From: Numida meleagris
Taxonomy: Eukaryota; Chordata; Aves; Galliformes; Numididae
NCBI RefSeq assembly: GCF_002078875.1
Contig: NC_034414.1
Location: forward strand, 19,270,895-19,334,894
DNA: 64,000 bases
Direction of reading: 5' to 3'
Position 1 is the first letter of the stretch. Each line of letters starts with the position of its first letter. Below the pieces are notes generated by a model. The model had not been told where the DNA came from and searched no databases. It saw only the letters and a program-made list of their open reading frames with translations. Positions 39,630 to 49,101 of the stretch are shown here, one piece after another. The position numbers were made by a program, and so were the translations under genes.

Positions 39630-39912
39630 GGTCCCGAGAGCCCCCCTGTCTCCTCGGCAGCCCGGACAGCGGGGCTGAACGGCAGCGGCTCCGCGGATGC
39701 CCCTCTCTCGCCTCGGGGAAGCGGCGCGCGGTTCCTGGTAATCCTCGGAGCCGCGCCAGGCGGGGACCGGCGGCTCCGCTCGGCGCCTCCCGCCCCGCCA
39801 CCGCCACCTCCCGCCCGCCGAGCACTCCGGCCGGGCCTGGCGGGGCGAGGAGCCGCTGGCAGCGCTGCGGTCCCGCCGGCCGCCTCTCGCCGCGGGGTGT
39901 GCGCGTGTGCGC

Positions 39913-39944
<32 letters not shown>

Positions 39945-40040
39945 GCGCGCGCGTGTGTGTGTGTGTGTGTGTGCCCGCCGAGAGGTGGGGGTGACTTCAC
40001 ATCGGCGAGGCGCTGGCTGAGGCAGGATTGGAAGGTTTAG
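39630..40040 (-). other. SLC1A2: Probable SLC1A2 5' untranslated leader in exon 1
   Basis: GC-rich DNA directly upstream of the SLC1A2 ATG. It contains the TG/CG repeat at 39898-39973 and one ATG on the minus strand (40002), which is followed at once by TGA. No in-frame ATG extends the coding frame. The upstream limit is only an estimate, set about 30 bases past a weak TATA-like stretch (CTAAAATAG on the minus strand, about 40068-40082). Confidence 0.4.
39898..39973. repeat. (TG)n/(CG) alternating purine-pyrimidine microsatellite
   Basis: About 76 bases of TG with interspersed CG steps (CA/CG on the minus strand). It lies about 270 bases upstream of the SLC1A2 ATG, inside the probable leader or core promoter. 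Mixed TG/CG alternation is the classic Z-DNA-prone composition, and the tract should be length-polymorphic. Confidence 0.95.
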
Positions 40041-40115
40041 CCTTCTAGCTGTGGATTTGCCGTCTATCCCTCTCTATTTTAGGCAAGGGCTGACATCACC
40101 GGCCGCCGGTACTCC

Positions 40116-40122
40116 TATAAAT
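40116..40122 (+). promoter_or_regulatory. TATA-box-like element facing away from SLC1A2
   Basis: TATAAAT on the plus strand within the CpG island, preceded by a CRE-like TGACATCA at 40091-40098. Its orientation would drive transcription toward PAMR1, divergent from SLC1A2. The CpG island promoter could therefore be bidirectional. No plus-strand coding gene follows, so any product would be noncoding or antisense to the PAMR1 3' end. Motif match only. Confidence 0.3.
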
Positions 40123-40700
40123 CCCCCCAACCTCTCGCTCAAAGGACAGAAAGGAAAGGGGAGGGGGCAGCGAGCTCCTCGCAGGGGGAGGGCCGCCCGT
40201 CGCCGCTCACTACCTGCCCCGCTCCGCGCCGCTCGGCGCCGCGCCGCCCTGCGCTACCCGGGCTCCCGCCGCCAGGGCCCGCCGGGACCCCCGGGCAGGA
40301 GCGGGCCGGGCCGGGCCGCCTCCCGCCGCCTCTCGCTCCCCACCCGCCCGCCACCGCGGCCCACCAGCCGCGCCCAGCGCCTCTCCGCCGCGCCCCGGAC
40401 CCGGACCCCGGGCCCCGTTCCTCGCTCCCGAGCGATCCGCCCGGGCCGAGCGGGGCTCCGGGCCGCCCGCCGGGGGACGCGCAGAGAGCGCCCGGGACCC
40501 GGCCCGGCGGCGGCGCGGTGCTGCCCCCTGACGGGCAGGCGGCGGCGGCGCAGCACCACCTGCACGGGAGGCCCCGCGGTGCCGCGGCGGCCCGATGCGC
40601 TGCGCCGGGCTGAGGGGCGCGGGGACGGCCTGAGGGCGGCCGGGCCCTGTGCGGGAGCGAGGGAGGCTTGTGAGGCTGCCGGCCCTGCGGGGCTGCTTAC

Positions 40701-42716
40701 ACCCCTCCCCAGCCGATGTAGAGGTCCTCACCTGTATGAAAGGAAGTGCTTGAGGTAGTTTGGCATCTTAAAAATAGGTCCTTGACCTCTGAAAGAGGTG
40801 CAGGCACAACTGTAGCAACCTCCTCCCGCGGTAAGCCTTCACTCACTGTGATTTTCATCCCACAGAGTTTCAGAAGGATAAACTTTGGGGTGGTACACAG
40901 CCAGTGAACAGCAATGGTGTTGCTGCCCAACACAGCACCTCTCAGCTATTTGTTGCCAGATCTGTAGCGACTGAAAGTAAACGGTGATGGCACTGAGGCA
41001 GAGCTGGAGGATCAGTAAATGCTCACCGTGGCCGATTGGCAGTAAAAGGAGAGGAGTGAGAGCTCAGACTGGAATTAATGCAGACTTCTGCAGTTCCATG
41101 TGCCTAGCTCTCTCCTGGACAAATCACACGGGATGAAATATTCAGGGCCCATTCTTCTCAATCACAGCAGCTGAAGAATAATGCAAGGAAGAGCAGGGCA
41201 GGTACAGTGCCACAGCTGAGGAAGGCACCAGCTCACAAGACCCTCATGATTTTTCCATTACCATTAGGGTGTCAAAACTCTTATTTAATGTAATCGTGGA
41301 AGAGCTTTAAGTAGGCAAGCCACGCTCCAATAAACAATTATATTCCTTTCTCCTTCTTTCATTTCATTCATTGTTAGAAAAGTGTTAGAAAAAAAACAAT
41401 GTCTTGACCTTTTGCAAATTTACCCTCAACCTCCTTCTGTCAGGGGGAGTACCATACATTCACTGGAACGTTTTCCTCCCAGTGGAGGAGTGAAACACAT
41501 CTGATTTTTCATATTTAATTCAGAATTTTTGCTGTCATACCGTTTGTCAGCCAAGCACAACCTCTTTGGCAGTAGGAGATAGACAAACAACATAAAGTAA
41601 TTCACTTCAGTTGTAGCCCTTAAACTAAAGGGCTTAAACTAAGCGCTTAAGTAAAACCTGGTCCTATTGCCAGTGAAAATAAGGGTAGTGCAAAAGCATT
41701 CAGTTCTTCTGCCCAGGAAGGGAAAAAGGAATTACATGGAACATTCACCTGTACTAGTTGCCCATTTAGCAATGATTTGCACATTCAAAAGTAGATGGGA
41801 ACTACAGAGCACAGAGAAACTCTGAACAAGATTTCACAGCATCAGAGAAATGGGAGTTGGAAACAGACTTGTCAGCTTCTAAGAGCTACAGCTATAGCAT
41901 AAGCTTTGGCAGAACATGACTTCAGGATCCAAGTCCTTGGTGGGAATGCTAAGATCTTTCATCAGATCTTCCAGTCCAACTGTTGCCGTGACCTGGTTTG
42001 GGCACCGTAATAATCTGCAGGTTCTACAAATTCCAGTGTCATAGATGAATTATCTATGATGGGAGGCATTCCTCTGTCCGCCCTCCTCAACTTTTTCATC
42101 TTCCATCTTCATTCATGACTGAATAGGGGAAAACGTTTTGGTGAGAGAGAAGTGGTTAAGAACAATGGGGAGACCAAAGTCTGTTCACTGGACAAGGTGC
42201 CCAACAGGAGAATCTCACGCTTTGATGTCAGAAAATCCAGGCAGGAAAATTCTCTGCTCAGCGTGACACCTGGCCATAATTCTTTACCTTGTTGCACTTC
42301 AGGGGAGTTATTTTGTTACAGAAGTATGTGAGCAGATGGAAACCAGAACTTGTGCTGAGGTTTTCAGAGATCTTTGAAATAATCCATAGGGGAAAAATGT
42401 TTTGAAAGGCGTGCTTCAGGTTTTCATCCATTCAGAATAAAAGGTGGGAGAGAACTCTCTGAGTAGTTTTCATTGCAGTGGTTCATGCACAACAATAGCA
42501 TCACTTGGTGTATGAAGAAAAGAAGGTCCTTGTTATTTATGCAGCAATTGAATTATGTGCTGATGCTACCTTTCAGCGTGCATGAAGAGCCTCAGTGAGA
42601 GTCACATGCAAACAGACAAGGGCAATAGAGAGTCCCTGGGGTGCAACACAGATAAAACAACAAGAAATTTAAATAATGTCAGACATGGGTGTGTAGGTTA
42701 AAAAAACAAACCATGG
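40701..42716. other. Intergenic spacer between SLC1A2 promoter and PAMR1 3' end
   Basis: About 2 kb of AT-richer DNA separating the CpG island from the likely PAMR1 poly(A) site. No exon, transposon or RNA gene was recognised. Part of it may be upstream regulatory DNA of SLC1A2. Confidence 0.6.
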
Positions 42717-43205
42717 TTTATTTAAACGTGTAAAGTACTTTGGAGGGAAAAAGATTACATTGTACTATGGCAATAGAGACAGCACATACCATAACAAGCT
42801 CATCCATCATAAGGAATTCAGACTAGTCTTTGCAGCCTCCTACTCCTGTCAGTCAGGCTGACTTTTGGGAGAGGCTTGCCAGTGACTTCTCTTGGGGACT
42901 CCACACTACAGATTAATTTCAGTCACAATTTGCTGTCCTGTATCTGTACATCAGATTCGGGAGCAGGGCATCACCCTCCCACCAGGGGAGACAGGTAAAA
43001 AATGGCAAAACTTCCCATGCACGATGACATTTAGTCATGAATTGAGAGCAGCCTGATGGAGCATCTGATCCTAGGACAAATTACCAGGGTGTCTGCCTTA
43101 ACCTTATCCCAGACGTGGCTCATCACTGGGATAAAAAGCCTAAAGCAGCCGAGACTGTGAGAAATACCATGATAATTATAAAATGCTATTTCCAGACACA
43201 GCTTT
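42717..43205 (-). other. PAMR1: Probable PAMR1 3' untranslated region with poly(A) signal
   Basis: Downstream of the PAMR1 stop on the minus strand there is no further open frame. An AATAAA hexamer at 42722-42717 would give a 3' UTR of roughly 500 bases. A second AATAAA overlaps the stop codon itself (43210-43205), too close to be the main site but able to yield a message with almost no 3' UTR. Extent is inferred from the hexamer only. Confidence 0.45.
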
Positions 43206-43742
43206 TTATTTCAGGTTCTTTTCAATCCAGTCTTTGAAAGGAATCACTTTGGTGTAACCGCTGTAGAGTTCTAGGCTGCAAGTTTTATCATAACCCCAGC
43301 TCACTAATCCCATCAGGTGCCACCTTAGCTCAGGAGATGCTTTTCCTGGTAAAGTTATGGCTGCAATCCCACCAGTCTCCGCAGGGCAGATACTCGAAAA
43401 GGCTGTGTGGTCCTGTTTGGCACAGAACATGCTGTCAGTGATGCTGACCTGTATCCCATTATCCTCATACTGTTGCTCACACAACAGTGAGTCCACCATC
43501 TGAACAGCTCCCATGCGGATTGTGTCATTCTTGTATCCAGGATCTTTAATATCAGCCAATACCTTCCAGCCAGTAACCATTATTTTTAAATCCTCTGTGG
43601 ATGAAGTCAAGTCGTGAGAAGATGCCAAGCAAATGGGTTGAACACGACTGCTGATTCTGGCTTTGTCCAAAAGTTTTATGACAGCTATGTCAGAATCAAG
43701 TAATATGGGGTCGTAATTGGGATGCACTATGATGGCAGAAAT
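43206..43742 (-). CDS. PAMR1: PAMR1 terminal coding exon: C-terminal part of S1 peptidase-like domain
   Basis: Last exon of PAMR1 (peptidase domain containing associated with muscle regeneration 1), a secreted multidomain protein classed as an inactive serine protease. The exon starts after a CAG acceptor (AG at 43744-43743) in phase 0, reads [11 protein letters not shown] and ends KDWIEKNLK then TAA, 178 residues. The S1 catalytic Asp is present in [11 protein letters not shown], but the serine motif GDSGGP is replaced by AETGGIAA, with Thr where the nucleophile should be, as in mammalian PAMR1. [10 protein letters not shown] segment matches the usual S1 C-terminal region, and KNDT is a possible N-glycosylation site. 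The match to human PAMR1 runs the full length of the exon with only scattered substitutions. Identity is firm; lack of catalysis is inferred from the residue change. Confidence 0.97.
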   Translation of the reverse strand: MSAIIVHPNYDPILLDSDIAVIKLLDKARISSRVQPICLASSHDLTSSTEDLKIMVTGWKVLADIKDPGYKNDTIRMGAVQMVDSLLCEQQYEDNGIQVSITDSMFCAKQDHTAFSSICPAETGGIAAITLPGKASPELRWHLMGLVSWGYDKTCSLELYSGYTKVIPFKDWIEKNLK

Positions 43743-43892
43743 CTGGGGAGGAAACAGAACAGGAAGAATTGTAACATTAATAGCAATGGAAAATCAGCAG
43801 CACTATTTCCATACTTTTACATTTTAGTTTGCATTCCTCACCTATCCTCTCCACTTCCAAAGAGTTCCTTTACCTTAGAGCTTGCTCAAATG

Positions 43893-43956
43893 AGAATCAT
43901 AGAATCATAGAAACCTTAGAGTTGGAAAGGACCTCTGAAGGCCATCTAGTCTAAAC
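43893..43956 (-). mobile_element. CR1 LINE 3' tail fragment, minus orientation
   Basis: GAATCATAGAATCATAGAAA followed by CTTAGAGTTGGAAAGGACCT and GGCCATCTAGTC, the standard end of a CR1 subfamily. About 64 bases. Confidence 0.9.
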
Positions 43957-44091
43957 ATGAAACACGCAAAGAGATCATGCATCTTCTGTTAAGAACATGT
44001 TTGGTGGCTTGGTTTTCAAGCCAGTTTCTACTGCTTGAAAATCCTCCTAATAGAATACAGTCAAAGACATTTCCAGCAAAATGGGGAGTTA

Positions 44092-44207
44092 ATGGCCAGT
44101 TCCTGTGCAACCTACTGTAGGGAGCCTGCTTCAGCAAGGGGGGTTGGACTTGATGATCTCCGGAGCTCCCTTGCAACACCTATAGTTCTGTGATTCTGTG
44201 ATTCAGT
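44092..44207 (+). mobile_element. CR1 LINE 3' fragment, plus orientation
   Basis: TGGCCAGTTCCTGTGCAACC, then GGGGGTTGGACTTGATGATC and TCTGTGATTCTGTGATTCAG, a CR1 tail with TTCTGTGA-type octamers. It lies about 135 bases from an oppositely oriented CR1 tail. Confidence 0.9.
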
Positions 44208-44999
44208 AATACAATGTTGGGGCCAAACATTTAATGCCAGCTACTTTGATGAAACACTGCAAGAAGGAAAAGGATTCCTAATAAGAAATATTGTCTAAAA
44301 ATAATGTAATTAGGAGGCTCTGAAAAAGCTGGGATTAGAAAATGAAAACAAAAATAAAAGGGAAGGATGGGAATCAAATTAACTATGATTTCTTGGATAA
44401 AATCCATTAATTAACCCATGTATTCCCCCACTCCAGAAAAAGAAGCACAACTAAAATTGCTATATTTCTCCTCATTTTGATATCTTCCTCTAGTTTTACT
44501 TGAAATAACAAACCACTCTGGCAAGCTGGAGGTGCTATTTTTGGAATTGAATTCAGATACAAACTTCTTTTGAGTTTAAAGATAGATAACCTTGGGACAG
44601 AGGTATGAAATGTTTTAATGGTGCCAAACCAGGATCTAGAGTACAAGTGTTTCTTTCATAAATTATGCTAATCACTTTTGACAGTAACTGACATCTCCTT
44701 TTTTTCAGGCAATATCGCTAAAAATGTCATGGCCCAAGAAGCCTGAGTTATTTTGTTAGTGATCTGTGTTAGGAGGGAAACATGCTAGTTGGACAGTGTC
44801 AGGGGAATTTTATGCACTGCAGCATGTCCCCTCCTTGTGCCATGACAGTCTGTCAATTGATTCTCTAGATACACATTTCAAAGAACAGTGTGTGAAACAA
44901 TGCATTGCCCAAAGGATAATCTTGTTCTCCCCGTACAAGATGAATGTGATCAGCATCTGCCAGTGCTCATCATTTTCTGCTCCCAGCAGACTAACTCAC

Positions 45000-45295
45000 C
45001 CGCAGGTTCTGGATGGTCTTTTCATCCCTGTCATCATCTCTGTAGAATTTCCCCAGAACCACCTTGAGCTCTGCTGTCTTGAGCACGATGGTCTTGCCCA
45101 GGTCAGTGACGCAGTGAGCTGCCACCACTACGGTGCGCTCATTCACCAGGGCCCCGCTGCAGATAAGGATCCAGGCCCCTTTTTTGAGACTGTTCTCCTT
45201 CACACCATTAGCTGTCCGATAGATTGCCGCTTGCCAGGGCCACCTGGTAGAGGTCACAGCCTTCTGAAGAGTGATGTTTTCTGCTTTTCCACAGA
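45000..45295 (-). CDS. PAMR1: PAMR1 exon: N-terminal part of S1 peptidase-like domain
   Basis: Exon of 296 bases with a CCCTAG acceptor (AG at 45297-45296) and a GTGAG donor at 44999. Its first two bases complete the Ile codon begun in the previous exon, giving CIP-ICGKAENI, and it ends in phase 0 at NLR. It encodes the start of the trypsin-like fold: RWPWQAAIY, then [18 protein letters not shown] with the canonical catalytic His, then [16 protein letters not shown]. The R-IVGG activation cleavage site of true S1 zymogens is absent; the equivalent region reads STRWPWQ. NIT in AENITL is a possible N-glycosylation site. The next exon supplies the Asp and the degenerate Ser site. Very close to mammalian PAMR1. 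Confidence 0.97.
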
Positions 45296-46681
45296 CTAGG
45301 GAAACATGAACCAAGAATGAGGCGACACCTCTTTCCCATCAAATAATCCAAATGTCATTCTCAATTCCTGCTTAGGATGTACTAGTGTATGGGAACTGTT
45401 GAGTCACAGCCTGAACCACTGTTTGAGCACCTGGAGGAAAGACCCTGTCAGCCTGGAAGCACAGGTGAAGGCAATTCACTGTGCGACCAGAAGGGGTGGA
45501 GTCAGGCTCCACCCCCCCTCTTAGGCCTCATTTAAAGACTGACTGCCCCGGAGGTAGGATCTCTTTCTGGAGATCCTCTGTGAGCTCAGCATCTTCTCGT
45601 TATGGGTGAGTGATCTACTTCTGTTGCTTTGTAGTACCTTTCTATTGTGCTGGTCCTTCCAGCTCTTTTGTAATGCCTTCTCCATTGTGTTGATCTTTCT
45701 GATTGCTACAACTAGAATGAACCAAACTGCAATTGTTAGCGTGACGGAGAGCTTTCTAATAAGCCTCTATCTCCAACCTGCAAATCTCAAATTTAAGAGT
45801 ATTTTGTATAGCTTAAAAAAAACCACTTTAGTTCTTCTTGTTATACTCTGAATTCCTGGCTGTAGTAGAAATGTAGAATTAGCACTTGAGTAGGTGAATT
45901 TTAAACGTAACTTTATCAAACTGCATTATACTGAGAAAACTACATAAAGAACTAGAAAGAACATCCTTGATTCTTGCTTATAATAAAAGCCAGCAGTGTA
46001 CTAAAACCATTCCAGGCAGTCACAGAGTAGTTGTGCTGCTCTGAAACCAGTCTTATCACAGCTGTGTTTGTGCTTATGAGAACAGACTTGCCTTGTAGCA
46101 AAACTTTGAACCAAATATGCATAAATCAATACCTATCCAAAGCAAAAGGTGTGCCCTGTCCTAGGAATATATCACTACGAGTCAGACCTAGGTTAAAATT
46201 TCCTGCATTCGGAAAGGTTTTCTTACACTTTGCACTATCAACCCTTCCTTAGCAGACTATGTTAAGGGAAGAACCTCTTCAAAATGCAGGCCCTCCATTC
46301 TATTTCTTAAAGCTTGATGGTTTTGTAAGCTGTGTACTGAAGTACAGAGGTGAAAGCAAAATCATATTTGCAGTAATAATACAGGAGAAGTAATAGTAGG
46401 AGCACATTTTCAAATCATGAGGGAACCACATTCTACCTTTGCTCAGTGAAAGAGTAGAAAAGTTGATGGCAAATTACATTGCTAAAAGCTTGATCCTTTA
46501 CCATCACCTACAGAAATTCTACTGGTGGATAAAAACAGCTGTCTATCCTCTAGGCTTTATTGCTCCTATCTCCCACCTGTGAGTATACACTGCTTGCATT
46601 CCCTAATTATCTAAGATGAATACACAGCTTGTTCCCCCATCTGCCAAGAGATGTGTGCATTTTTTTCCCCTGGAGACTCAC
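45296..46681 (-). other. PAMR1: PAMR1 intron containing a solo LTR
   Basis: GT at 46681-46680 and AG at 45297-45296. The solo LTR at 45386-45710 begins, in transcript terms, shortly before the acceptor: its nearer end is about 90 bases from the downstream exon. Confidence 0.9.
45386..45710 (+). mobile_element. Solo LTR of an endogenous retrovirus-like element, copy 2
   Basis: A 325-base element with ends TGTATGGGAAC and GATTGCTACA, flanked on both sides by a perfect ACTAG target duplication (45381-45385 and 45711-45715). It is the same family as 20315-20630 and in the same plus orientation, antisense to PAMR1. Compared with copy 1 it has an additional segment of about 29 bases that forms a 9-bp hairpin (45493-45515) and lacks a segment of about 17 bases further right. 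A GGTGAGT splice-donor-like motif occurs at 45605-45611. No internal retroviral sequence. Confidence 0.9.
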
Positions 46682-46914
46682 TTGGAATACACACAGGGGC
46701 CCTTCCACTCCATTTTCCTGTCTTCAGACAAGTCCTCCTGCTGCTACCCAAGCGGCGGTAGAAAGGAGAAATGCATTCATACTGAAGCTGAGTGTGTAGA
46801 TGCTGGTACCCTGGGGGCAGGTCTCCAAATGGCAGTGCTGGCTTCTTGGTTGGGTACATTTCAAGCTTTTGCTTGCTAAATGCAGATGAGTAAAGCTGAT
46901 GCAAAGGTGTTTCC
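46682..46914 (-). CDS. PAMR1: PAMR1 exon: sushi/CCP domain adjacent to the peptidase domain
   Basis: Exon of 233 bases after an AAACAG acceptor (AG at 46916-46915), ending at a GTGAGT donor (46681). Its first base finishes an Arg codon, then it reads [17 protein letters not shown], a short linker [12 protein letters not shown], and a sushi module with [32 protein letters not shown]. The cysteines and the Trp of the late W-S-G motif fit a complement control protein fold, here the truncated form typical of PAMR1's second human sushi. The final single base is phase 1 and joins TC of the following exon. Such modules usually mediate protein binding; no partner can be named from the sequence. Confidence 0.97.
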
Positions 46915-49034
46915 CTGTTTCAATGAACAAAGAACTTGAGGTCAGAATAAAAACATGACGAAAACTATTATTTCCATAGCTTTATCATGAGCTGTTTTAA
47001 GTATCGTTTAAAAGCACAAGCAGTTTGTGAAAGAGAAGGCAAAATATCTTTCCAACATAGTTTAGCAATATTCCCATTTACAACTCAGCCATTTTATTTG
47101 TATATGTGCATATGTTTATAACTTGTATAACTGCTTTACTACTACTTGTATCTCTTTTTTTAACTTCACAGTTTCTGGATTATATCCAGTCGACTCTGAA
47201 TGTAGAATAGTTTTTTTTCCACAAAAGGTCTGAAACACTCTGGTTTTAAACAGAAATTACACTAGTAGTTGGTGTTACCATAATTAATTCTCACTAGAGA
47301 GGAGTTAGGCACATCTTTTCTCTGGTGAACATTTTAATAGGCAGTATTAGGAATTGATTCAGATTAAATCATGTTGATAAAGTTGCTTGATTTAGCAGTT
47401 AATGGATAATTACCTCACCACAGAGATTTCATAACTGCAATAATAACTAAGCTTCCATTTTGAAATTGAACTGATTAGCTGAAATGTGACATATAATTAA
47501 AGAAATAAATAGATGCACTGGCCTGGATATGGATCGTAAACTTGATGACAGTAATACTGAAATCTTCATCACTTAGGATATATCCTTTGCTCTAATGGTT
47601 AAAAGCACATTTGTACACAAACCTATTTACATCTGAAAAATTTTAAAAAAGTGAATTTCCTTTTCTATTTCCATTATTGCCTGTATCCAGAAAAGCCATA
47701 AGCATACTTTTTCACAGGGAAGTTCCATTTTTGGTCCAAGAGAGGCTGCCTCCATTATACAGAATCTGTGAGGAGTGCTTTGCTGAGTGCTGTCACACCA
47801 TGTGAAGTTATTAAGAACAAGAGCAACCACAAGCTTCTTGTACTTTAGAAGAAGGATGAGAGCCGCTGTGGTCATGCTCAATCTTCCTAGTTCCATTCCC
47901 TATTCACGTGTGACCCTGCAATGTTGCATTATCCACACTTGGCCTATCTATGAAGTGTAGAACATACTTCAAGGCATAAAACTAGTTCACATATATGAGA
48001 TGTCATCACGATGCCGTGCAGATGGGAGAATGGATGTACTACGATACAGCTTGCATTAATATCAGATGTTTACAATAAAAAGACCTCTGTTCAAAAGTGA
48101 ATCAAGAAATTCAAGTAAGAAAAATCTCTTGATGATTATGAAAGCCTCCTAATGTCATCTCAGGAACATCTCTACAACTCATACACTGCAGCCAGCTGGA
48201 GACTGGGAGACTATTTGGGGGAAGCGTGTGCTTCCCTTGTTGCTAAAGTCTTTTTTTTTTTAGGTATCTGCTACTGGCTGTTGCCAGAGACAGGGCATGA
48301 CTTGAGCTGGACCTTTATCCTGACATGGCTATTCTTAAGACCAAAGATGAGGACAGGTCTTGCACTGCATCAAAAAATGAATTAATCCCCTGGCAAAAGA
48401 GCACACAATAAGAAATGACTTCTTGGACAGAAGCTAACCTGAACATTGCAGTTTAACCAGATTCAGATTGTCCTCCATTCAAGAAAGCAGCAAAATGGCC
48501 AGCTCAGACAGGGTCCAATCTTTCATTTCCTTCCTCTCTTCCTACTCTGCTTCCTCTTCTTCCCCGTGCTCATCCCAAAGCTAACTTTGTATTGACTGTG
48601 CTATATTGCTTTGGGTGATGAAATCTAATGGAGTCAGATTACATTGTCCTTTCACTCCTTGAGCTCTCCCCACTCATTTCTTCAGGAAGGTGACATGTTT
48701 TCGTATTTTAAGACACATTACTAGCCCCAGGGAACTGTTCCTCAGACTGTTCCTGTAGTCTGTTAAAAGCTTTCATGCCTAATTCTGGCATGGTCCAGTA
48801 CTTCACCCTCTTCTAACCGTGCTTTTCTTTCTGGCTGCCTCCTGCAGCTTGCAAACCTGTGCTCAATCAGACCTCCCTTCCCAGCAGCTCTCATTGCTTG
48901 GTTATCAGTGGAGTTCACATTGAGCATTTCAGAGGACTGGTTGCTCAATCAGGCTAAGGCACATAGGGTGAAAAGAAGAGGAGGGAAAAGCAATCATTTT
49001 TCTTAAAACAGTAGTTGAGGTATTACGTTCTCAC
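46915..49034 (-). other. PAMR1: PAMR1 intron, nothing further recognised
   Basis: GT at 49034-49033 and AG at 46916-46915. AT-rich; the frame at 47627-47896 has no domain. Confidence 0.9.
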
Positions 49035-49101
49035 CTTGACTGAACCTGCATTGGCAGCACTTTCTGTCTCACCAGGTCAGAGATCTTTGGCTCTCTGCAG
49101 G
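49035..49101 (-). CDS. PAMR1: PAMR1 short linker exon between two sushi domains
   Basis: A 67-base exon found by matching the expected PAMR1 linker. It follows a TCTAG acceptor (AG at 49103-49102) and ends before a GTGAGA donor (49034). Translated with the flanking partial codons it reads ACREPKISDLVRQKVLPMQ then VQSR, matching the human linker ACREPKISDLVRRRVLPMQ with RR changed to QK. Its entry phase takes the G left by the 50704-50916 exon (GCC, Ala), and its exit phase (AG) is completed by the G that opens the 46682-46914 exon (AGG, Arg). It has no complete start-to-stop frame, so a simple open-frame search misses it. Confidence 0.95.

Larger units (their letters stand above)
39160..40700. 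promoter_or_regulatory. SLC1A2: CpG island spanning the SLC1A2 promoter and first exon
   Basis: About 1.5 kb in which CG dinucleotides are dense, in contrast to the AT-rich flanks. GC boxes are visible, for example CCCGCCCCGCC at about 39789-39799, an Sp1-type site read as GGCGGGGCGGG on the minus strand. The SLC1A2 start codon and donor lie in its left third. Long frames on both strands here reflect base composition, with Arg/Pro/Ala/Gly-rich translations and no recognisable domain. Confidence 0.88.
43743..44999 (-). other. PAMR1: PAMR1 last intron
   Basis: Flanked by GT at 44999-44998 and AG at 43744-43743 on the minus strand. It contains two CR1 3' fragments in opposite orientation (43893-43956 and 44092-44207). 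Confidence 0.9.

Noticed and set aside
39034..39678. 214-codon plus-strand open frame overlapping SLC1A2 exon 1
   Set aside because: Compositional frame in the CpG island, antisense to the supported SLC1A2 start; no domain or conserved motif.
39439..39825. 128-codon minus-strand frame over the SLC1A2 start region
   Set aside because: It begins at a GTG rather than an ATG and is in a different frame from MASTEG; the ATG at 39629 with its donor is far better supported.
40051..40758. 235-codon plus-strand open frame in the CpG island
   Set aside because: The translation is almost only Arg, Pro, Ala and Gly, as expected from GC-rich noncoding DNA that lacks AT-rich stops. No domain is visible, and similar frames run on the opposite strand.
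44766..45299. 177-codon plus-strand open frame
   Set aside because: Antisense shadow of the PAMR1 peptidase exon at 45000-45295.
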